NCBI GenBank assembly: GCA_016584495.1
Contig: WAID01000004.1
Span: 3,038,001-3,102,000, forward strand
Direction of reading: 5' to 3'
DNA from: Celoporthe dispersa
Taxonomy: Eukaryota > Ascomycota > Sordariomycetes > Diaporthales > Cryphonectriaceae
DNA length: 64,000 nt
The notes beneath the pieces are model-generated. The model was not told where the DNA came from. It was given only the letters and a program-made list of their open reading frames with translations, and did not search any database. Shown here piece by piece: positions 1 through 12,058 of this stretch (positions are counted from its first letter, which is position 1; each line of letters begins with the position of its first letter). Both the position numbers and the translations under genes were made by a program.

Positions 1-413
1 CACACAGCCACTCCCTCCCAGCGTATCAGGGCGCCTTCTCGGGACGCCAGACGCTGAGCGCCAGCCTCTTCACGTTCTACTACTGTGAGCCTCTAGGTTT
101 ATCCCATGTCTTGGCCTGGGACTGCGCCCCACGATTGTCAGGCACATGGCCGCTCGGTCTCCGGGAGTCGTCCGTGGACAAAAAGTCGTGTATAAAGACG
201 GACACTTCCTCCTCCAGGTAGGTTGGTGGTTTCGAGCTGATGTTGGACATCCGACATCTCGCACAGACACACGCAGTCCTGCTTGTGAACCTCACATTAT
301 TCCTCCAAACACAACAGCACGCAACAACAAGGACAAAAACTCCATCAACGACACCAAAAACAAAACCAAAAACCAAAAAAAAAAATCTTGATTCATAGTC
401 ACATCGCCCAAAG
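1..413. other. Left-edge region and 5' leader of the His-rich gene
   Basis: No complete gene is seen. In the plus strand, frame 3 is open from the window edge to about position 88 and is followed by a GTGAGC that could be a splice donor. This could be the tail of an exon entering from the left, but nothing recognisable is encoded. Positions 300-410 are A/C-rich with several A-runs, typical of a fungal 5' leader in front of the ATG at 414. Confidence 0.3.
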
Positions 414-959
414 ATGTCAGCGGCAGACTACTACAACAGCAGCTCAAAAGGCAGCCACACACACTCCTACAACGCACCACACCAGCCCCAGTACGCCGGC
501 GCACCGCCAGCCTACCAGCAACACCAGCAGTACCCAGCAGGCCAGCAGCCCCAAGAAGGCGAGAAGGGCCTCCTCGCCACCGCACTCGGCGGCGCGGCCG
601 GTGGCGCTGCGGCCCATCACTATGGCAAGCCGAGCAAGCTCAAGACCGCACTCGGGGCGGTAGGCGGCGCGGTTGCCCTGAATGTCATCGAGCACAAGCT
701 CAAGGGTCGCCACGGGCACCACCATGGGCATCACCAGGGCGGCTCGGGCGGGCTGCTTGGCGGGCTGGTCGGTGGTGGACAGCACCACCACGGTCACCAC
801 CACGGCGGTCCTGCAGCGTTTGGTGGGCATCACCATCACCACCACCACCACCAGCAGCCAGGCCCTTCCTTTGGGGGCTTCGGAGGCTTTGGGGGTGGTC
901 ACCACGGCTACCACGGGCACCACCATGGCCACCACGGAGGAGGCTTCGGCGGGTGGTAA
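414..959 (+). CDS. Histidine/glycine-rich small protein
   Basis: This is a single-exon protein of 181 aa, and the ATG at 414 sits after an A-rich leader. Residues 1-50 are polar and rich in Gln, Tyr and Pro. Residues about 53-97 form a Gly/Ala-rich, glycine-zipper-like hydrophobic stretch followed by a Lys-rich patch. From about residue 98 to the end the chain is mostly His and Gly, including a run of nine histidines and repeated HHG and GGF units. It has no signal peptide. His clusters of this kind can bind Ni, Zn or Cu, and the Gly-rich hydrophobic segment could associate with membranes; both are inferences from composition. I do not recognise a named family. The composition makes chance antisense ORFs likely, and one is open on the other strand. 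Confidence 0.75.
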   Translation: MSAADYYNSSSKGSHTHSYNAPHQPQYAGAPPAYQQHQQYPAGQQPQEGEKGLLATALGGAAGGAAAHHYGKPSKLKTALGAVGGAVALNVIEHKLKGRHGHHHGHHQGGSGGLLGGLVGGGQHHHGHHHGGPAAFGGHHHHHHHHQQPGPSFGGFGGFGGGHHGYHGHHHGHHGGGFGGW

Positions 960-1266
960 ATCCTAGGAACGGACTTGGTTTGGAATAGGCGGCATTCTTA
1001 CGAATTTCTGTTTTTTTTTATTATTATTTGTATTTGCAGGGCGGACTGCATGAGGCGTTAGTCTTTTTTTTTTTGTCCATATCTTCTTCGGCATGAGGGA
1101 ATCGGTTGGCATAGGTAGGGTCAAGGAGCATTGGGCCCCGGAAATGGACTTTTGGTTGATGACTTGACGTTTCAAATACCCAAAAAATATATATATATAT
1201 ATAGTAAAGATCAAACGAACTGCTATAGTCAATGTTTGACAGACAGGCTTCGATTTGTATATCGTC
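960..1266. other. Convergent intergenic region
   Basis: This is the 3' flank shared by the His-rich gene (+) and the hydrolase (-). It contains T-runs near 1011 and 1063 and an (AT)n tract at about 1189-1202. No gene is seen. Confidence 0.5.
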
Positions 1267-2315
1267 TCACCGAGTAAAGTCCTCAATGTAGCCTCGCAGC
1301 TTCTCCCCAACAGCCTCGTAGATCGGATCCTCCAGCCCCAAGCCCAAGCAATACGAGACGTGATTATGTCCCTCCAGCACCTCCAGCAGCGGCAGCCTGC
1401 CGAACCTCTTCCTGTGCTCGTGCAGGAACTCAAGCGTCCCGTCGAGGATCTCATCCGCCTCAAACTCCCCAACAAGCATCCTCAGCTTGTACGGAAACTC
1501 CCCCTGGGCGGCGCCGCGGTGGTGCCAAAGTATTGCTGCCTGAACAGCGCCAGAGGGCCCCAGCGGCCGTTGACCTCGAAGGTGCTCTCGGCGCGGAACC
1601 ACGAGGTCAGCGCCTTGACCCTCTGCGGGTCGGTGGCGTCCATGGTGAAGACCCCGGACAGCGAGACGAGCCCCGCGGCCAGAGGTCGTGGGTTCGGGTC
1701 GAGGTAGCCCAGGAACAGGGCGGTCAGCAGGTGGACGCCGCCCGCGGACTGGCCCATCGCCACCACCTTGGTCGGGTCGCCGCCGTACCTCTCGATGTTG
1801 GCCTGGACCCACTGCAGGGCGGCCTTGACGTCCTCGGCGCCGTTGGGGTGGTGGCCCGTCTTGAGGGCGAGGCGGTAGGTGGCGAGGCAGGTGATGCAGC
1901 CGTGCTTGGTGAAATAGTTACCTTTTTCATTTCAAAATAGTGCTCCAGTCAGTTCTCGTCCTCCCCCTTCCCCTCCCCCCTCCACCTCCTATAATACTGG
2001 TAGGATAACACGGATCTTGGCTTACCGACGTTGGCATAAATGTTGGGCGTCTGGTCGTTGTCCCCCGCTACCAAACCCCCGCCGTGGAAGTAGACTACCA
2101 CGGGCCGCCCGGAAGTTCCGGAGGCGGGACTGTAGACGTCGATGCGGTTTCTGTCGTCAGGCCCGTACTTGAGGGCCTTTTTCTGCCTGGATGTCGCTGC
2201 CATATCTGGCGTTCTGCTGGGCCTGGACGGGCTCGTAGATCTTGAGGAGTGTAGGTGGGACATCGGGCGACCAGGCCTTGCCGACCTTGGCCAGCGTCTC
2301 TCTGACGACCTCCAT
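1267..2315 (-). CDS. Alpha/beta hydrolase (HSL-type esterase), two apparent frameshifts
   Basis: Two exons (2315-2026 and 1921-1267) with a GTAAGC donor, a CTGAC branch site and an AG acceptor encode about 314 aa. The oxyanion-hole motif HGGG lies in exon 1, the nucleophile elbow GQSAG in exon 2, and the motif GHNHVS near the C-terminus supplies the likely catalytic His. This is the serine-hydrolase arrangement of the alpha/beta hydrolase-3 (HSL/arylacetamide deacetylase-like) family; the substrate cannot be inferred. Two single-base frameshifts break the frame: an extra base in an A5 run (plus strand T-run 2178-2182), and a missing base at about 1505-1515 in a GC-rich stretch. Both flanking frames read as good family sequence, so assembly indels are more likely than a pseudogene. 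No signal peptide is seen. Confidence 0.8.
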
Positions 2316-3547
2316 GGTGCTGCTGGGGAGCGGAGGACGAGATGATGGAGTGGGAGCAGGCGGAGGATAAAGGTGAGCCGGGTGCGCACAGAGGATCTCA
2401 AGCTGAAGGGAGATAGGGGTGCAGATTTATATACAAGTAAGACTGTGGTCTTTGGCCCGTAATTACAGCTCTGCATCTCTCGCTCTAGGCTTGCACGCAT
2501 CAGCATTGGTGTCAGCCAAGCAGTCGGAATCGGCAATTGATCTGGATGCGCCCTTAGACTCCTCCTCTTAAGAGCGCTGGCCATTTCGAGTTAGAGACAC
2601 CAGCTGACTTAAGAAGCACGAAGCGCCTTCAGCGATGCATCCCGGTGGCACTTTTTTTTTTTTTTTTTTTTTTTGAAAGTTCGGAATTGCCGGTGGTGAA
2701 TGAACACCTCGGATCAGACATTCCCCTCTGTGTTGGAAGTCCGGACCCATCGATGGGCTGAAGTATAGATATTTAAATAAAGAGCTAGGCGCATCTCAAC
2801 ATGGCAGGATGATCTATCTCCAGTCTCGTCTGGTCCTTTCAGCAGGTGGTCTCTACCGTGGCCATAGAGTTGTCCTGCCAAGTCTGGTTCTGGTCTGTGA
2901 GGATGAGTGTAACTCGTATGACATAGATTGGTAGATCTTGCTCCCCACTCTCTGGTCTCCTGTCATGCTAACTGGTAGGCTCGTGTTGGACCACCTTCCT
3001 GTGCATTGTGTGTGCCTGGAGGGCAGGAGGGACCCTTCACACAGCAGTTGCACCTCATGAGGTTGTCGCAGGGATAGTAGGTACAGGGTACAACAGTAGC
3101 TGGCTGGGCATGCTGGGCAGCTGGCAGGCAGTCTTCCCCCGAAAAGCTCCGGTGCGGGACCCCTGTCGGCGTTAATCATGGAGAGGGTGGGCTCGCCTGT
3201 TCGCTTACAGCTGTTTAGTGCCGAAACCCCAGAGCCACGAGCTTGCTAGAGCCTGTGCCGGGTCCGTGCCAGGCCTGCCCGAGGTCACCCACAGAAGCAA
3301 GAGGAGGGCCCCACAGTAGCAATCCAGCAATGCAACTGGACACCAAAAGCCGCAATCGCACCTCGTGTCTACACTTTTTGTTGGTGAAACTTTTCCCGAC
3401 CACATCATCGCCGACCAACCCGCCCACCAAGCCAACCTTCATTTTCCCACCTTTTTCTCTTCGAGACGGAAGACATCGTCTAGCCAGCAGCCACCACCAC
3501 CAGCAGTCAATTGTTTCTGTTCTTCATCCTTCTCCTGCCCAGTCAAG
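2316..3547. other. Divergent promoter region between hydrolase and mdh
   Basis: This 1.2 kb stretch has no supported gene. It holds a T-run of about 26 nt near 2650-2674 and an AT-rich patch around 2770. The last 150 nt before 3548 are C/T-rich with few purine runs, typical of the transcription start region of a highly expressed fungal gene. Confidence 0.5.
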
Positions 3548-4776
3548 ATGTTTGCTGCTGCTCGCATCCAGCGCCGTGCCTTTTCGGCCTCTGCCCGTCA
3601 GGTGTGTTCACTTCTCTTACCTTGCCTGGCCTTTTTTTTCTCTTCTTTCTTGTTGATCCTGCTGGGGATCCACAATGCGCCGCCTTGTGAGGAAACCATT
3701 GCTGATGACAGCCCTCTGCTCTCCCTCTCTCCAGCTGTCCAAGGTGACCGTCCTGGGCGCTGCTGGTGGCATCGGCCAGCCTCTGTCGCTGCTCCTCAAG
3801 CTCAACCCCAGGGTCACCGAGCTCGCCCTCTACGATATCCGCCTGGCTCCTGGTAAGCTTTCCCTTCTCCCGCGCCCTCTTCCCTTGACCCGAAGCAGCA
3901 CCACCGCTGACCGCCTGCCCCCTCACCTCCACCTCAGGTGTTGCTGCCGACATCTCCCACATCAACACCAAGTCTACCGTCCAGGGTTTCGACCCTACCG
4001 CGTCCGGTCTCGCCTCCGCCCTCAAGGGCTCCGAGGTGGTGCTGATCCCCGCCGGTGTCCCCCGCAAGCCCGGCATGAGCCGTGACGACCTGTTCAACAC
4101 CAACGCCTCCATCGTCCGCGACCTGGCCAAGGCCTGCGCCGAGTCCTGCCCCGAGGCCAACATCCTCGTCATCTCGAACCCCGTCAACTCGACGGTCCCC
4201 ATCGTCTCCGAGGTCTTCAAGGCCCGCGGCGTCTACAACCCCAAGCGCCTCTTCGGTGTCACCACCCTCGACGTCGTCCGCGCCTCCCGCTTTGTCTCCG
4301 CCCTCAAGGGCACCGACCCCGCCGACGAGAACATCACCGTCGTCGGTGGCCACAGCGGCGTCACCATCGTCCCTCTCTTCAGCCAGTCCAACCACCCCGA
4401 CCTCTCCTCCAACGCCGAGCTGGTCAACCGCGTCCAGTTCGGCGGCGACGAGGTCGTCAAGGCCAAGGACGGCGCCGGCTCCGCCACCCTGTCCATGGCC
4501 ATGGCTGGTGCCCGCATGGCTGAGTCCCTCCTCCGCGCCGCCCAGGGCGAGAAGGGCGTCATCGAGCCCACCTTCGTCGACTCCCCTCTCTACAAGGACC
4601 AGGGCGTCGACTTCTTCTCCTCCAAGGTCGAGCTCGGCCCCAACGGTGTCGAGAAGATCCTGCCCCTCGGCACCCTCGACGCCAACGAGGAGAAGATGCT
4701 CGAGGCCTGTCTCACCGACCTCAAGAAGAACATCGAGAAGGGTGTCGCCTTCGTCGCCAAGAACCCCGGCGCGTAA
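3548..4776 (+). CDS. MDH1: Malate dehydrogenase, mitochondrial
   Basis: NAD-dependent malate dehydrogenase interconverts malate and oxaloacetate in the TCA cycle. Three exons (3548-3601, 3735-3852, 3938-4776) give 336 aa. Exon 1 encodes only an Arg- and Ser-rich, acid-free presequence (MFAAARIQRRAFSASARQ), a clear mitochondrial targeting signal. Exon 2 opens with the Rossmann nucleotide-binding loop GAAGGIGQP. The segment PAGVPRKPGMSRDDLF carries the substrate-binding arginines, ISNPVNSTVP follows, and GGHSGVTIVP holds the catalytic His. Length and motifs match the mitochondrial MDH family along the whole chain. Codon use is strongly C-ending, as expected of a highly expressed gene, and no frame break is seen. 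The gene is convergent with the P5A-ATPase gene. Confidence 0.97.
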
Positions 4777-5446
4777 AGGAGTCTGTGTGTGTCTGCGTGC
4801 CTCTCTCCCTCTCCCCACCCCGCGGAGAGGATCAGGGTCGCCCACACGCCCAGGTGGTCCCGGTTGGCTAGCTAGATCAATGTCCCAGGCCTAACGTCTC
4901 GGTCTGGACTTCTCGTCTTCCGACAACATTGCGGAAGGAACACAACACGGACACATGGAAAAGCAAAAGAAGGTGGATGGCTGCTCATGGCGTAGTCTAT
5001 AGTCTTTTCGTGTCCCTTGGGACTAAATAGACCGTTTGTATCATAGCACGATGATTTCTCCATCTCCCCTGCATATATGCGTGACGTTGGTGGCTGACTG
5101 CGCAGGGGTCACCGTGTTTATTATGAAGATGTAAGTGCCGCAAATCGCACCCCCGTGAGGGCTGCAAGAGGCATAGTGACTCGAGACATTGCAGAACTCA
5201 GGACATCTCATTTCATGGAAACTGGTCGAGACAAGTCTCATCTGGAGTAGACTATGAGAGCGATGCATTCGTACAACACATGTCTATACATCCAGACTCT
5301 CTCTCTTGTAGACACAGGGCCCCCTCCCTCACCGAATCATTGGGGCAATTCCGTCTAGTTGCGTCTAACATCTTTTTTTCTCTTCCCGAGATATCCCACT
5401 GCTTTTTCTTAACCCACCTAGCCATTCATCGATCCATTGGTCTTGG
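4777..5446. other. Convergent 3' flanks of mdh and SPF1
   Basis: This is 670 nt between two convergent stop codons. No gene, repeat or RNA is recognised. The ORFs here are short and show no coding character. Confidence 0.5.
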
Positions 5447-8400
5447 CTAGCGACCATCCCTCCAGGCTTGCAGGCGCTGCCTCTGCTGTTCGACCTTGCG
5501 CTCGAACTCGGCCACCTTCTCTAGCCTCTGGCGCTCCTCCTCCGCCTCCTTCTTCTTCTGCTCCTCCTGCCGGCGTGCCAGCTCCCTCTCGAGCTGATCT
5601 GGCCTGCGCAGTGCGATGTCGCGGGGCCGGTAGTCTGAGAACAGCTTCTTCAGCACCACCTCGATCACCCAGCACGCCACATAGTCGATGATCATAACCA
5701 TGGTCATGGTGGACCTGAACTCGGCTGTGAAGGGCACCAGCTTCATCTGCTCGTTGAGCTCCGGGATGAACTCGGTGGAGCAGGAGAAGGCGATGGCAGT
5801 CACACCAACGATTCCATAGAACATGCCCTTGTTCTCCGAGAGACTCTCGCGGAAGGGTCGGCCTTGGTAGTTCACCGCAAACGTGCTGATCTGTTGGATA
5901 AGCTGGAGGAGGTAGACGGCGCTGTTGAGCAGTGACGGTGAGAACTCGGCCTCCAGGTCGACAACTTCGGAGCGGCTGTGATAGGGAGCATTAGCACACT
6001 GGTATAGCAATAGAAGAGAGAACATGGAATGGTCAGTCGACTTACGGTTCAATCGTGTCACAATACTTGGAGATGTAGATCAGGGTGACAATGTGAACAG
6101 CGAATTGGCCGAGGATGGATCCGATGATATAGAAATTGAAGATGTTTGGCTGCGGCCGCTCCTTGGAGAGGCCCTCGACAGACTTGGCGCGGGAGATGGA
6201 CAAGAAGCACACGCTCATGAGCATGCCGCTGATCGTGTACTGGCCGTCACCGAACTTGATGCCTTCGAGATACAAGACACTCAGACTGTAAGCAGTGATC
6301 AGGCAGTTGAGCGCGAGGATCTTGTACATCTGGATGGTGGCAACAAGCGTGCAGCGGCCCTGGCGGATGATATTGGGGATGGCAATGACGTTGCGCAGCT
6401 TGGACGTGAAGGGAGCAGCCACAGAGGCGTCACCAAGCTTCAGGGAAGGAGGCTCGCCGTCGTCAAGCTCGCTGTCCATCATCGACTGCTGGAGCTTCTC
6501 GGCGAAGCTCTGCATCTTCTTGGAAGCCTCTGCTTGCCTGGCAGCACGGGGATCAGTGTTGATAAGCTGTTGAGCGGCCGGAGAAGTAACGGTCTCGAGT
6601 GGCATTTCATGTCCCTGGGAACGAGCATATTCGGCGGGCGAGACACCCTTCTTCTGCGCCTCGCGTTCGATGGCTTTCTGGTAATTGGGGTTGCTCGGTC
6701 CGGGAGGATAGAGGTGGGCGATCAGGGGGGGGACAGGAGGCGCGGGCTGGTTGAAGCGCTTCATCAGATCGACCTGCTTCTGGTACATCTCTTTCATCTT
6801 TGTGTTCCGAGAGTGCTCAGCAATACGATTGAGATCCTCTGGGGTTCCGTTGAGCAGAGCGATGCCGATGTGAGCTTGCTTGAGGGCACCGACATCATTC
6901 GTTCCGTCACCAGCCATCAAGGTGAAGTAGCCCATGTCCTTGTAGCCAAGCAGAAGTTCCTCCTTTTGCTTTGGCGACACGCGGGCGTATACCCAGGTGT
7001 ACCGCAGAATTTGCTTCCAGCCGATTTGATCCTTGAACTTGGATAGGGCGTAGCCAGTCACGCACAGGTCATATCTGGTCAGAATGTCTGAGCTGATAGG
7101 CTGAGAAGGATCGACGTGAATGTTGGTGTGCCCATCAACGCTGTGCCAGATGAGCTTGTCTCCGTTGGTGTTCTGCTCAGGGGCGTCCAAGATGAGCACG
7201 TCCCGGTCGACAATCTCGACCTCTCGAGCAACATGAACAGCAGTGAGGGGGTTGTCTCCCGTGATCATGACGACCCTGTGGCTGCTCTCGTTGAGCATCT
7301 GGACGGCTTGCTTCGCGTCCTCCTTCAGCGGAGTGTGCAGAACCAGGAAACCCGCAAAAGTGAGCGCAGACTCGACAGTCTCACGCTTGAGCTCGTTGAT
7401 CCTCTTGGAGCCCAGCTCATCTCCGGTGGACAGTTGCTTGTACGCGAGGGCCAAGACACGCGAGCCACGGCGAGTAAAGTACTTGAAGGTCTCTTCGTAG
7501 TTCGCAGGAATAGTGACGAGCATGTTCATGATGGTCTCCGGAGCGCCTTTCACGCCGACATAAGTTCCGACGACATGCTCGCCCGTCTTCGGATCCTTGC
7601 TGTTCACGGTGGCAACAGAGCTCTGACGCTTGAGGGCAGAAGAGAACTGGAACCGGCGCTTGATCTGAACAGTTCCCTGCACGCCGCCAGCGGCAGCTGT
7701 AGCAGGCTTGTGCACCAGGACGTCGTTCTTTCCAAGATTCCAACCGAGAGCCGCCAGCGTCGCCTTTTCCATGGGATCTCCCACAATGTCGCCTTCGTCG
7801 AGCTTCACAAGAGCGTGGGCGGTGGCCAGGACCAGGGTTGTGTTGATGCCGGTGTCCTTGACAGGTGTCATGTGGCTGTGGGCGCCATCGGACTCCAGAG
7901 GTGTCGAGGTACCAGACTTGCCCAGACCAAGACCAGCAATGCCTTCAACAACTAAGTCCTCTCCCGTAAGAGTACCGGTCTTGTCGAAGCAGGCCACGTC
8001 GACACGTCCCGCGAATGGGATGCGGAAAGGCTCGGTACAAAAGATGGCATATTTAGCGAGGGCAGACAGACTCGTGTTGACGGCCAGACTCAACTCCATA
8101 GGCAGCTCGGGAGGCACCACGCTGGTGACGATAAGGACACAGTCGAGCAGGAGCTTCGATCGCTTGCGGTCCTTCTCGACGCCGTCGGTCCATACATACC
8201 AGGAAGCGGCAATCGCGAAGACAAGGAGAAACAGGATGAACAGAAGCGCTTCGGCGTTGTTGGCTGATACGCGTTCAGTCGAGTAGATCATTGTGCGAAC
8301 CAGGCTGCCCTGCGAGGTCTCGAACCCTGTCTTCATGACGATGGCCATTGCGCCATTGTCTGGTGGAGGAGAGAACACCGGAGGCGATTGGTGGTTTCTG

Positions 8401-9560
8401 CTCGTCGGGGTTACCGTGGGTGATCTGGAGAACCTTGGTACCTCCCCAGAGGAAGGCATTCTTATCGAGGCCCTCGGTTTCTATAGTCGCATCGGCGGGG
8501 CGCAGCTGGATGGATTCCTTGAGCAGAGGCGTGCTCTCTCCTGAAAGCATGGCCTCGTTGACAATGGCTGTTCCCTCCACCAAGAGCATATCGCACGCCA
8601 CGCCGCTGTCCTCCTTGGTCCGACCAACAGAGACCAGGTCACCTGGCAGGAGTTTGTCGCTGTAGGTCTCGGTCCATTTTCCCAACCGGTAAACCAGCAG
8701 CTCGTACGGCTTGATGCTCATCCCCCGGAACTCATTCAAGGTGCGCTGGCGTTGCCAGACAACGGTGCTCTCGAAGACGACGAGCATGAACAGAGTGAAC
8801 AGCGAGTAGTACCAATAGTCGTCCAGCATCCACAGGCCAACGCAGAAGATCTGGAACACGAAGAAGGGCGCAACGGCGTGCTCCTTGAAGAGCTCGGTAA
8901 AGGTCGGAACGGGGATGTCGAAGGTATTTGCCCCATAGTATTGCTCCAGGTTCTTGAGCTCTGCGGCACTCTTGATACCCTTGGACTTCTGGAAGGACCC
9001 AATCGTCGGCTTCGGGTCTGCATCGATTTGATAGGTCAGGGTGGCGAATGTCTTCGTCTCAGTGCTGTACAGGAATCGGCGCTTCTGGAAGAGGAACGAG
9101 GTATCGACCTTGTCGCCAACCTGGAGTTTTGAACAGTTTAGCATAGCGCAGGCGCACAGCGATTAGGAATCTCTGCAGCGGAAGAGCCTACCTTCTCACG
9201 TTCCAGCTGGCAGATATCGGCAGCACCGGCATTCGCGACGGGGATGACCTTGATCAGCTGGGCCTCATCGACAGACTTGGCTGTTTTGGCAGTGAAGATG
9301 CCCTTGAGATCAACGCTCCAGTGGGTGCTCAACCAGAACAAGCTCTGGAAGGTGATGATCGTTCCCATCCACACAAAGGTCCATTCTTGGCCACCAATGT
9401 GTTTGTCGTAGAGTTCGGGGCTGAGGTAGATGGCCAGGAAGACTGGCCATGCGATTGTAAAGGGCCATATGTAGGCATGTAGGAAGAGAGGGCGTGGGGA
9501 CAGAAGCTCAGCAGATTTGATCTGCGAGCTGTCCACAAGCCTCGGTGGCGGCGGCGCCAT
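5447..9560 (-). CDS. SPF1: P5A-type ATPase Spf1 (ER dislocase)
   Basis: This is a P5A P-type ATPase of the endoplasmic reticulum, known in yeast and animals to extract mislocalised tail-anchored and signal-type helices. Three exons (9560-9192, 9120-6046, 5975-5447) give about 1323 aa. The P5A signature PPELPMELS lies in the fourth membrane helix. The phosphorylation motif CFDKTGTLTG is at about residue 500, and the hinge MAGDGTNDVGALKQ follows in the P domain. Hydrophobic helices occur at both ends, and the C-terminus is a charged coiled coil rich in E, K, R and Q. The frame breaks at about 8370-8376, just before the conserved DNGAMAIV segment, by one extra base. A 55-nt GT-AG intron (8414-8360) would also restore the frame but lacks a good branch site. 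An indel is the simpler reading. Confidence 0.96.
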
Positions 9561-10140
9561 GGTGAGGTTGTGCGCAACCTGTATGAGGGGTGGTCAGGGA
9601 AGGAGACAGGAGGAGTAATTAATGATCCATGCGCCAGATGATAAGATGCAATGGATTTTGACGAACAAGCCTCATCCAGGCTTCCCAGAAAAGACTGAAT
9701 GCCGGTGTGACAGCCTAGTTGTGGGAGGCTATACTCTAGGGCAGAATGTTTGGGTGACGACAAGAAATTTGGAGTTGCTTGGAGTCGTTATCTGGCTACT
9801 TTGGTACAGGCAGGCACCATCCTGTAGCGCATAGCTTAGCTTCCCCAAAGCAGCAGCGCACAGACCAAGCTCTGAGCAGATGACCCGCGCTGAAGTTTAC
9901 ACTCAGTAGCTGCTCCTCCAGGCTTCGTTATCCTTCTCCAGTACAGCCTAGCCTAACTGATCTTATTTCCTTCACCTCTCAGCAAAGACGCTGAATTCAG
10001 TTCTCCATTAACATAACCTGCATCATATGTAGCAGCTCTGAACAATTGATTGATCAAGGGAGTGTCTAAAGATCCAGATCCAGATGGGCGAATGGCGCTG
10101 AAAAGAATAGGACAGAGTGGGTTCGTGGGAATGCCAGCAA
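9561..10140. other. SPF1 upstream region
   Basis: This stretch lies between the SPF1 start and the 3' end of the MOSC gene, both on the minus strand. It holds the presumed SPF1 promoter. No gene or clear motif is seen. Confidence 0.45.
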
Positions 10141-11203
10141 TCATTTATATGGGGGCCAGTCCCAGACACAGCGCTCCTCCAGTGATTTTGTGACAGCCAC
10201 AACATTGCCAACACTGACCTCGGCCTCATCGTCCAAGAGGAAACCATACCGGCCAAAGACTGGCGACCACCGGTTCCCTCGATCGACCCTCCGATCGCGC
10301 ATCAACTTCTTCAAAACCTTGCCAGATTCCCCCGTGCCCGGCCTTCCCGTCTTGTAGTCCACATTGATCGAGGCGCAACGCCCGCAGTTCCCTGTCAGCA
10401 CCAGCCGGGGCCCTCCGCCGACAGCTATCTCGCCCCAGAAGTCCTCTTCGAAAGCATCTTCGCCGTCGATGACTATGTTGGGACGGAACTTGCGCATATC
10501 CATCTCCTCACCCTCAGGCAGACGGCCGCTCACGTCCCTCACGGATGACTCGGTAGTGATGAGCAGGGCCGCCACGCAGGTAAAGGTCAGCCAGTGAGGA
10601 TCCTGGCGTCCTGTCCCGGTGAGATAGCTTGTCATCGACGAGAGCCAACCTTGAGTTTCCTGCTTCTGGGCGCTGGGCGACATGGTCCCCAGGACAGGTC
10701 GTCTCGCGTCGCCGATGTAAACGAGTATGGCCTCGAGCCCAAAGCATGCGCTAAACCACGAGCTGTACTTCTCGGGCATACAGTAGCCCAGGCATTTGCT
10801 CCCATACAGGTCTACCTCTACAGTGTCCAGATCCGAGATGTCAGGATCCAAGGGGATGTGGAGAGCCACCTTTTGTTCAGGCGCCGGTGGGGCAAGCGGC
10901 TCCTCCGGAACCTGGTACCTCACGACAATGTTGTCATCGACGATCTCCGGGGTGAATAGGGCACAAGCTGGGAATCTGACGACCTCGATGGGCTCTAGGT
11001 GGCCATCGTCGTGTATCTTCAGGAGCATGAACCGGCGGTCGTGCCGCACTCCTTGCCGGTCGAGCTTCGCATGCTGCAGCGAGATGCCCCGCAGGGACTT
11101 GATCGGGTAAACGTACAGCTACGACAATCATTAGCCAGACGAGCTGTAAGGGCCGCGGCCATCGGCTGGGGTTGATGGGCTCTCTCACCTGTGTGACCTT
11201 CAT
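10141..11203 (-). CDS. MOSC-domain protein, mARC-like
   Basis: Two exons (11203-11189 and 11118-10141) encode 330 aa. The first exon carries only five codons (MKVTQ) and is joined by a GTGAGA donor and a TAG acceptor to a segment beginning LYVYPIKSLRG, the typical opening of the MOSC N-terminal beta-barrel domain. The MOSC domain proper holds the conserved FRPNIVIDG segment and the motif NCGRCASINVD; by family knowledge a conserved cysteine here binds the molybdenum cofactor. Proteins of this type resemble the mitochondrial amidoxime-reducing component and reduce N-hydroxylated compounds. There is no obvious N-terminal targeting peptide with this start. The reading frame is intact. The exact substrate is unknown. 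Confidence 0.9.
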
Positions 11204-12058
11204 GGTGACTTATGTGGTTTCAGGCTGAGCCTGGGAATAAATGCCCAGCACAGCGCCTGAACTTAAAAATATTCCCCCGCAGCTGATATCAACAGGCGCA
11301 GACACCGCTCCATGCTTTTGCCAGGGCACGTCACTTCCCCTCCCCGATTAAGCATGTCTAGGAGGTCTGCGCCCGCGCCGGGTTGGCCACTTATCTTTTG
11401 CCACTGATACGGACGACTCAGTATATGCAATTGGGATATTATATTTCAACTTGGCCCTATAGGATACTTATAGCATGCAGCTGCCTTGAAGCTCGTCCTT
11501 TAGCCCTGCGGAGGCGTTACTGGCAGCCGCTTACTTTATGTATCAACACCAAGGCCGGCAACAATAATGACTTCCGCAAGAGGATTGTCTTTGGTGCTCC
11601 TAGAAAGGACCAATTTGCTAGTACTAGAATCGAGGTGGCGAGGCAGCACATTTGGATAATCTATTTGTGTTGAGCCTCCCTTGAGCCAGTCTTTGTGCCC
11701 TTAAACAAAATCAATGAATAGCTTTCCGGTAGATTGTTGATATTGTCATCCATCCTGCTTAGTATTGTGTGTCCCCATCATCCACATGAGCCGCACAAAT
11801 CCCAGTGTTCCCCAGATAAAAGCACACAAAGAGTATATAGGATGACCAAGTCTCCTTGTCAGGGAAGTTTGTGTAGTCCTAAAATATCTTGGAGACGTGT
11901 GCTATAAGTCCACGGACTCATACTCACCGATTTACCATGCTGACTACCTAACGGATCATCATCCCTTTCGAAGAAAACTAATTACATACAGCAAATTCAT
12001 CTATTTACTGACACGAACAAGAATCAACTTAGAATTTGTTTGCCATACAGGATACAAA
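11204..12058. other. Intergenic region upstream of the secreted-protein gene
   Basis: This 855-nt stretch lies between the divergent MOSC and small secreted protein genes. It is AT-richer than the coding parts and has one unsupported 96-codon ORF at 11383-11673. No RNA gene or repeat is recognised. Confidence 0.4.

Noticed and set aside
444..966. Open frames on both strands over the His-rich gene
   Set aside because: Codons for His/Gly repeats leave other frames open. Only the plus frame from 414 has a sensible leader and composition.
3934..4845. 303-aa open frame antisense to malate dehydrogenase
   Set aside because: It mirrors the GC-rich codon use of mdh, has a biased Gly/Val/Asp composition and no family features.
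6024..7046. 340-aa open frame antisense to SPF1
   Set aside because: It lies entirely within a conserved P-type ATPase and shows no domain of its own.
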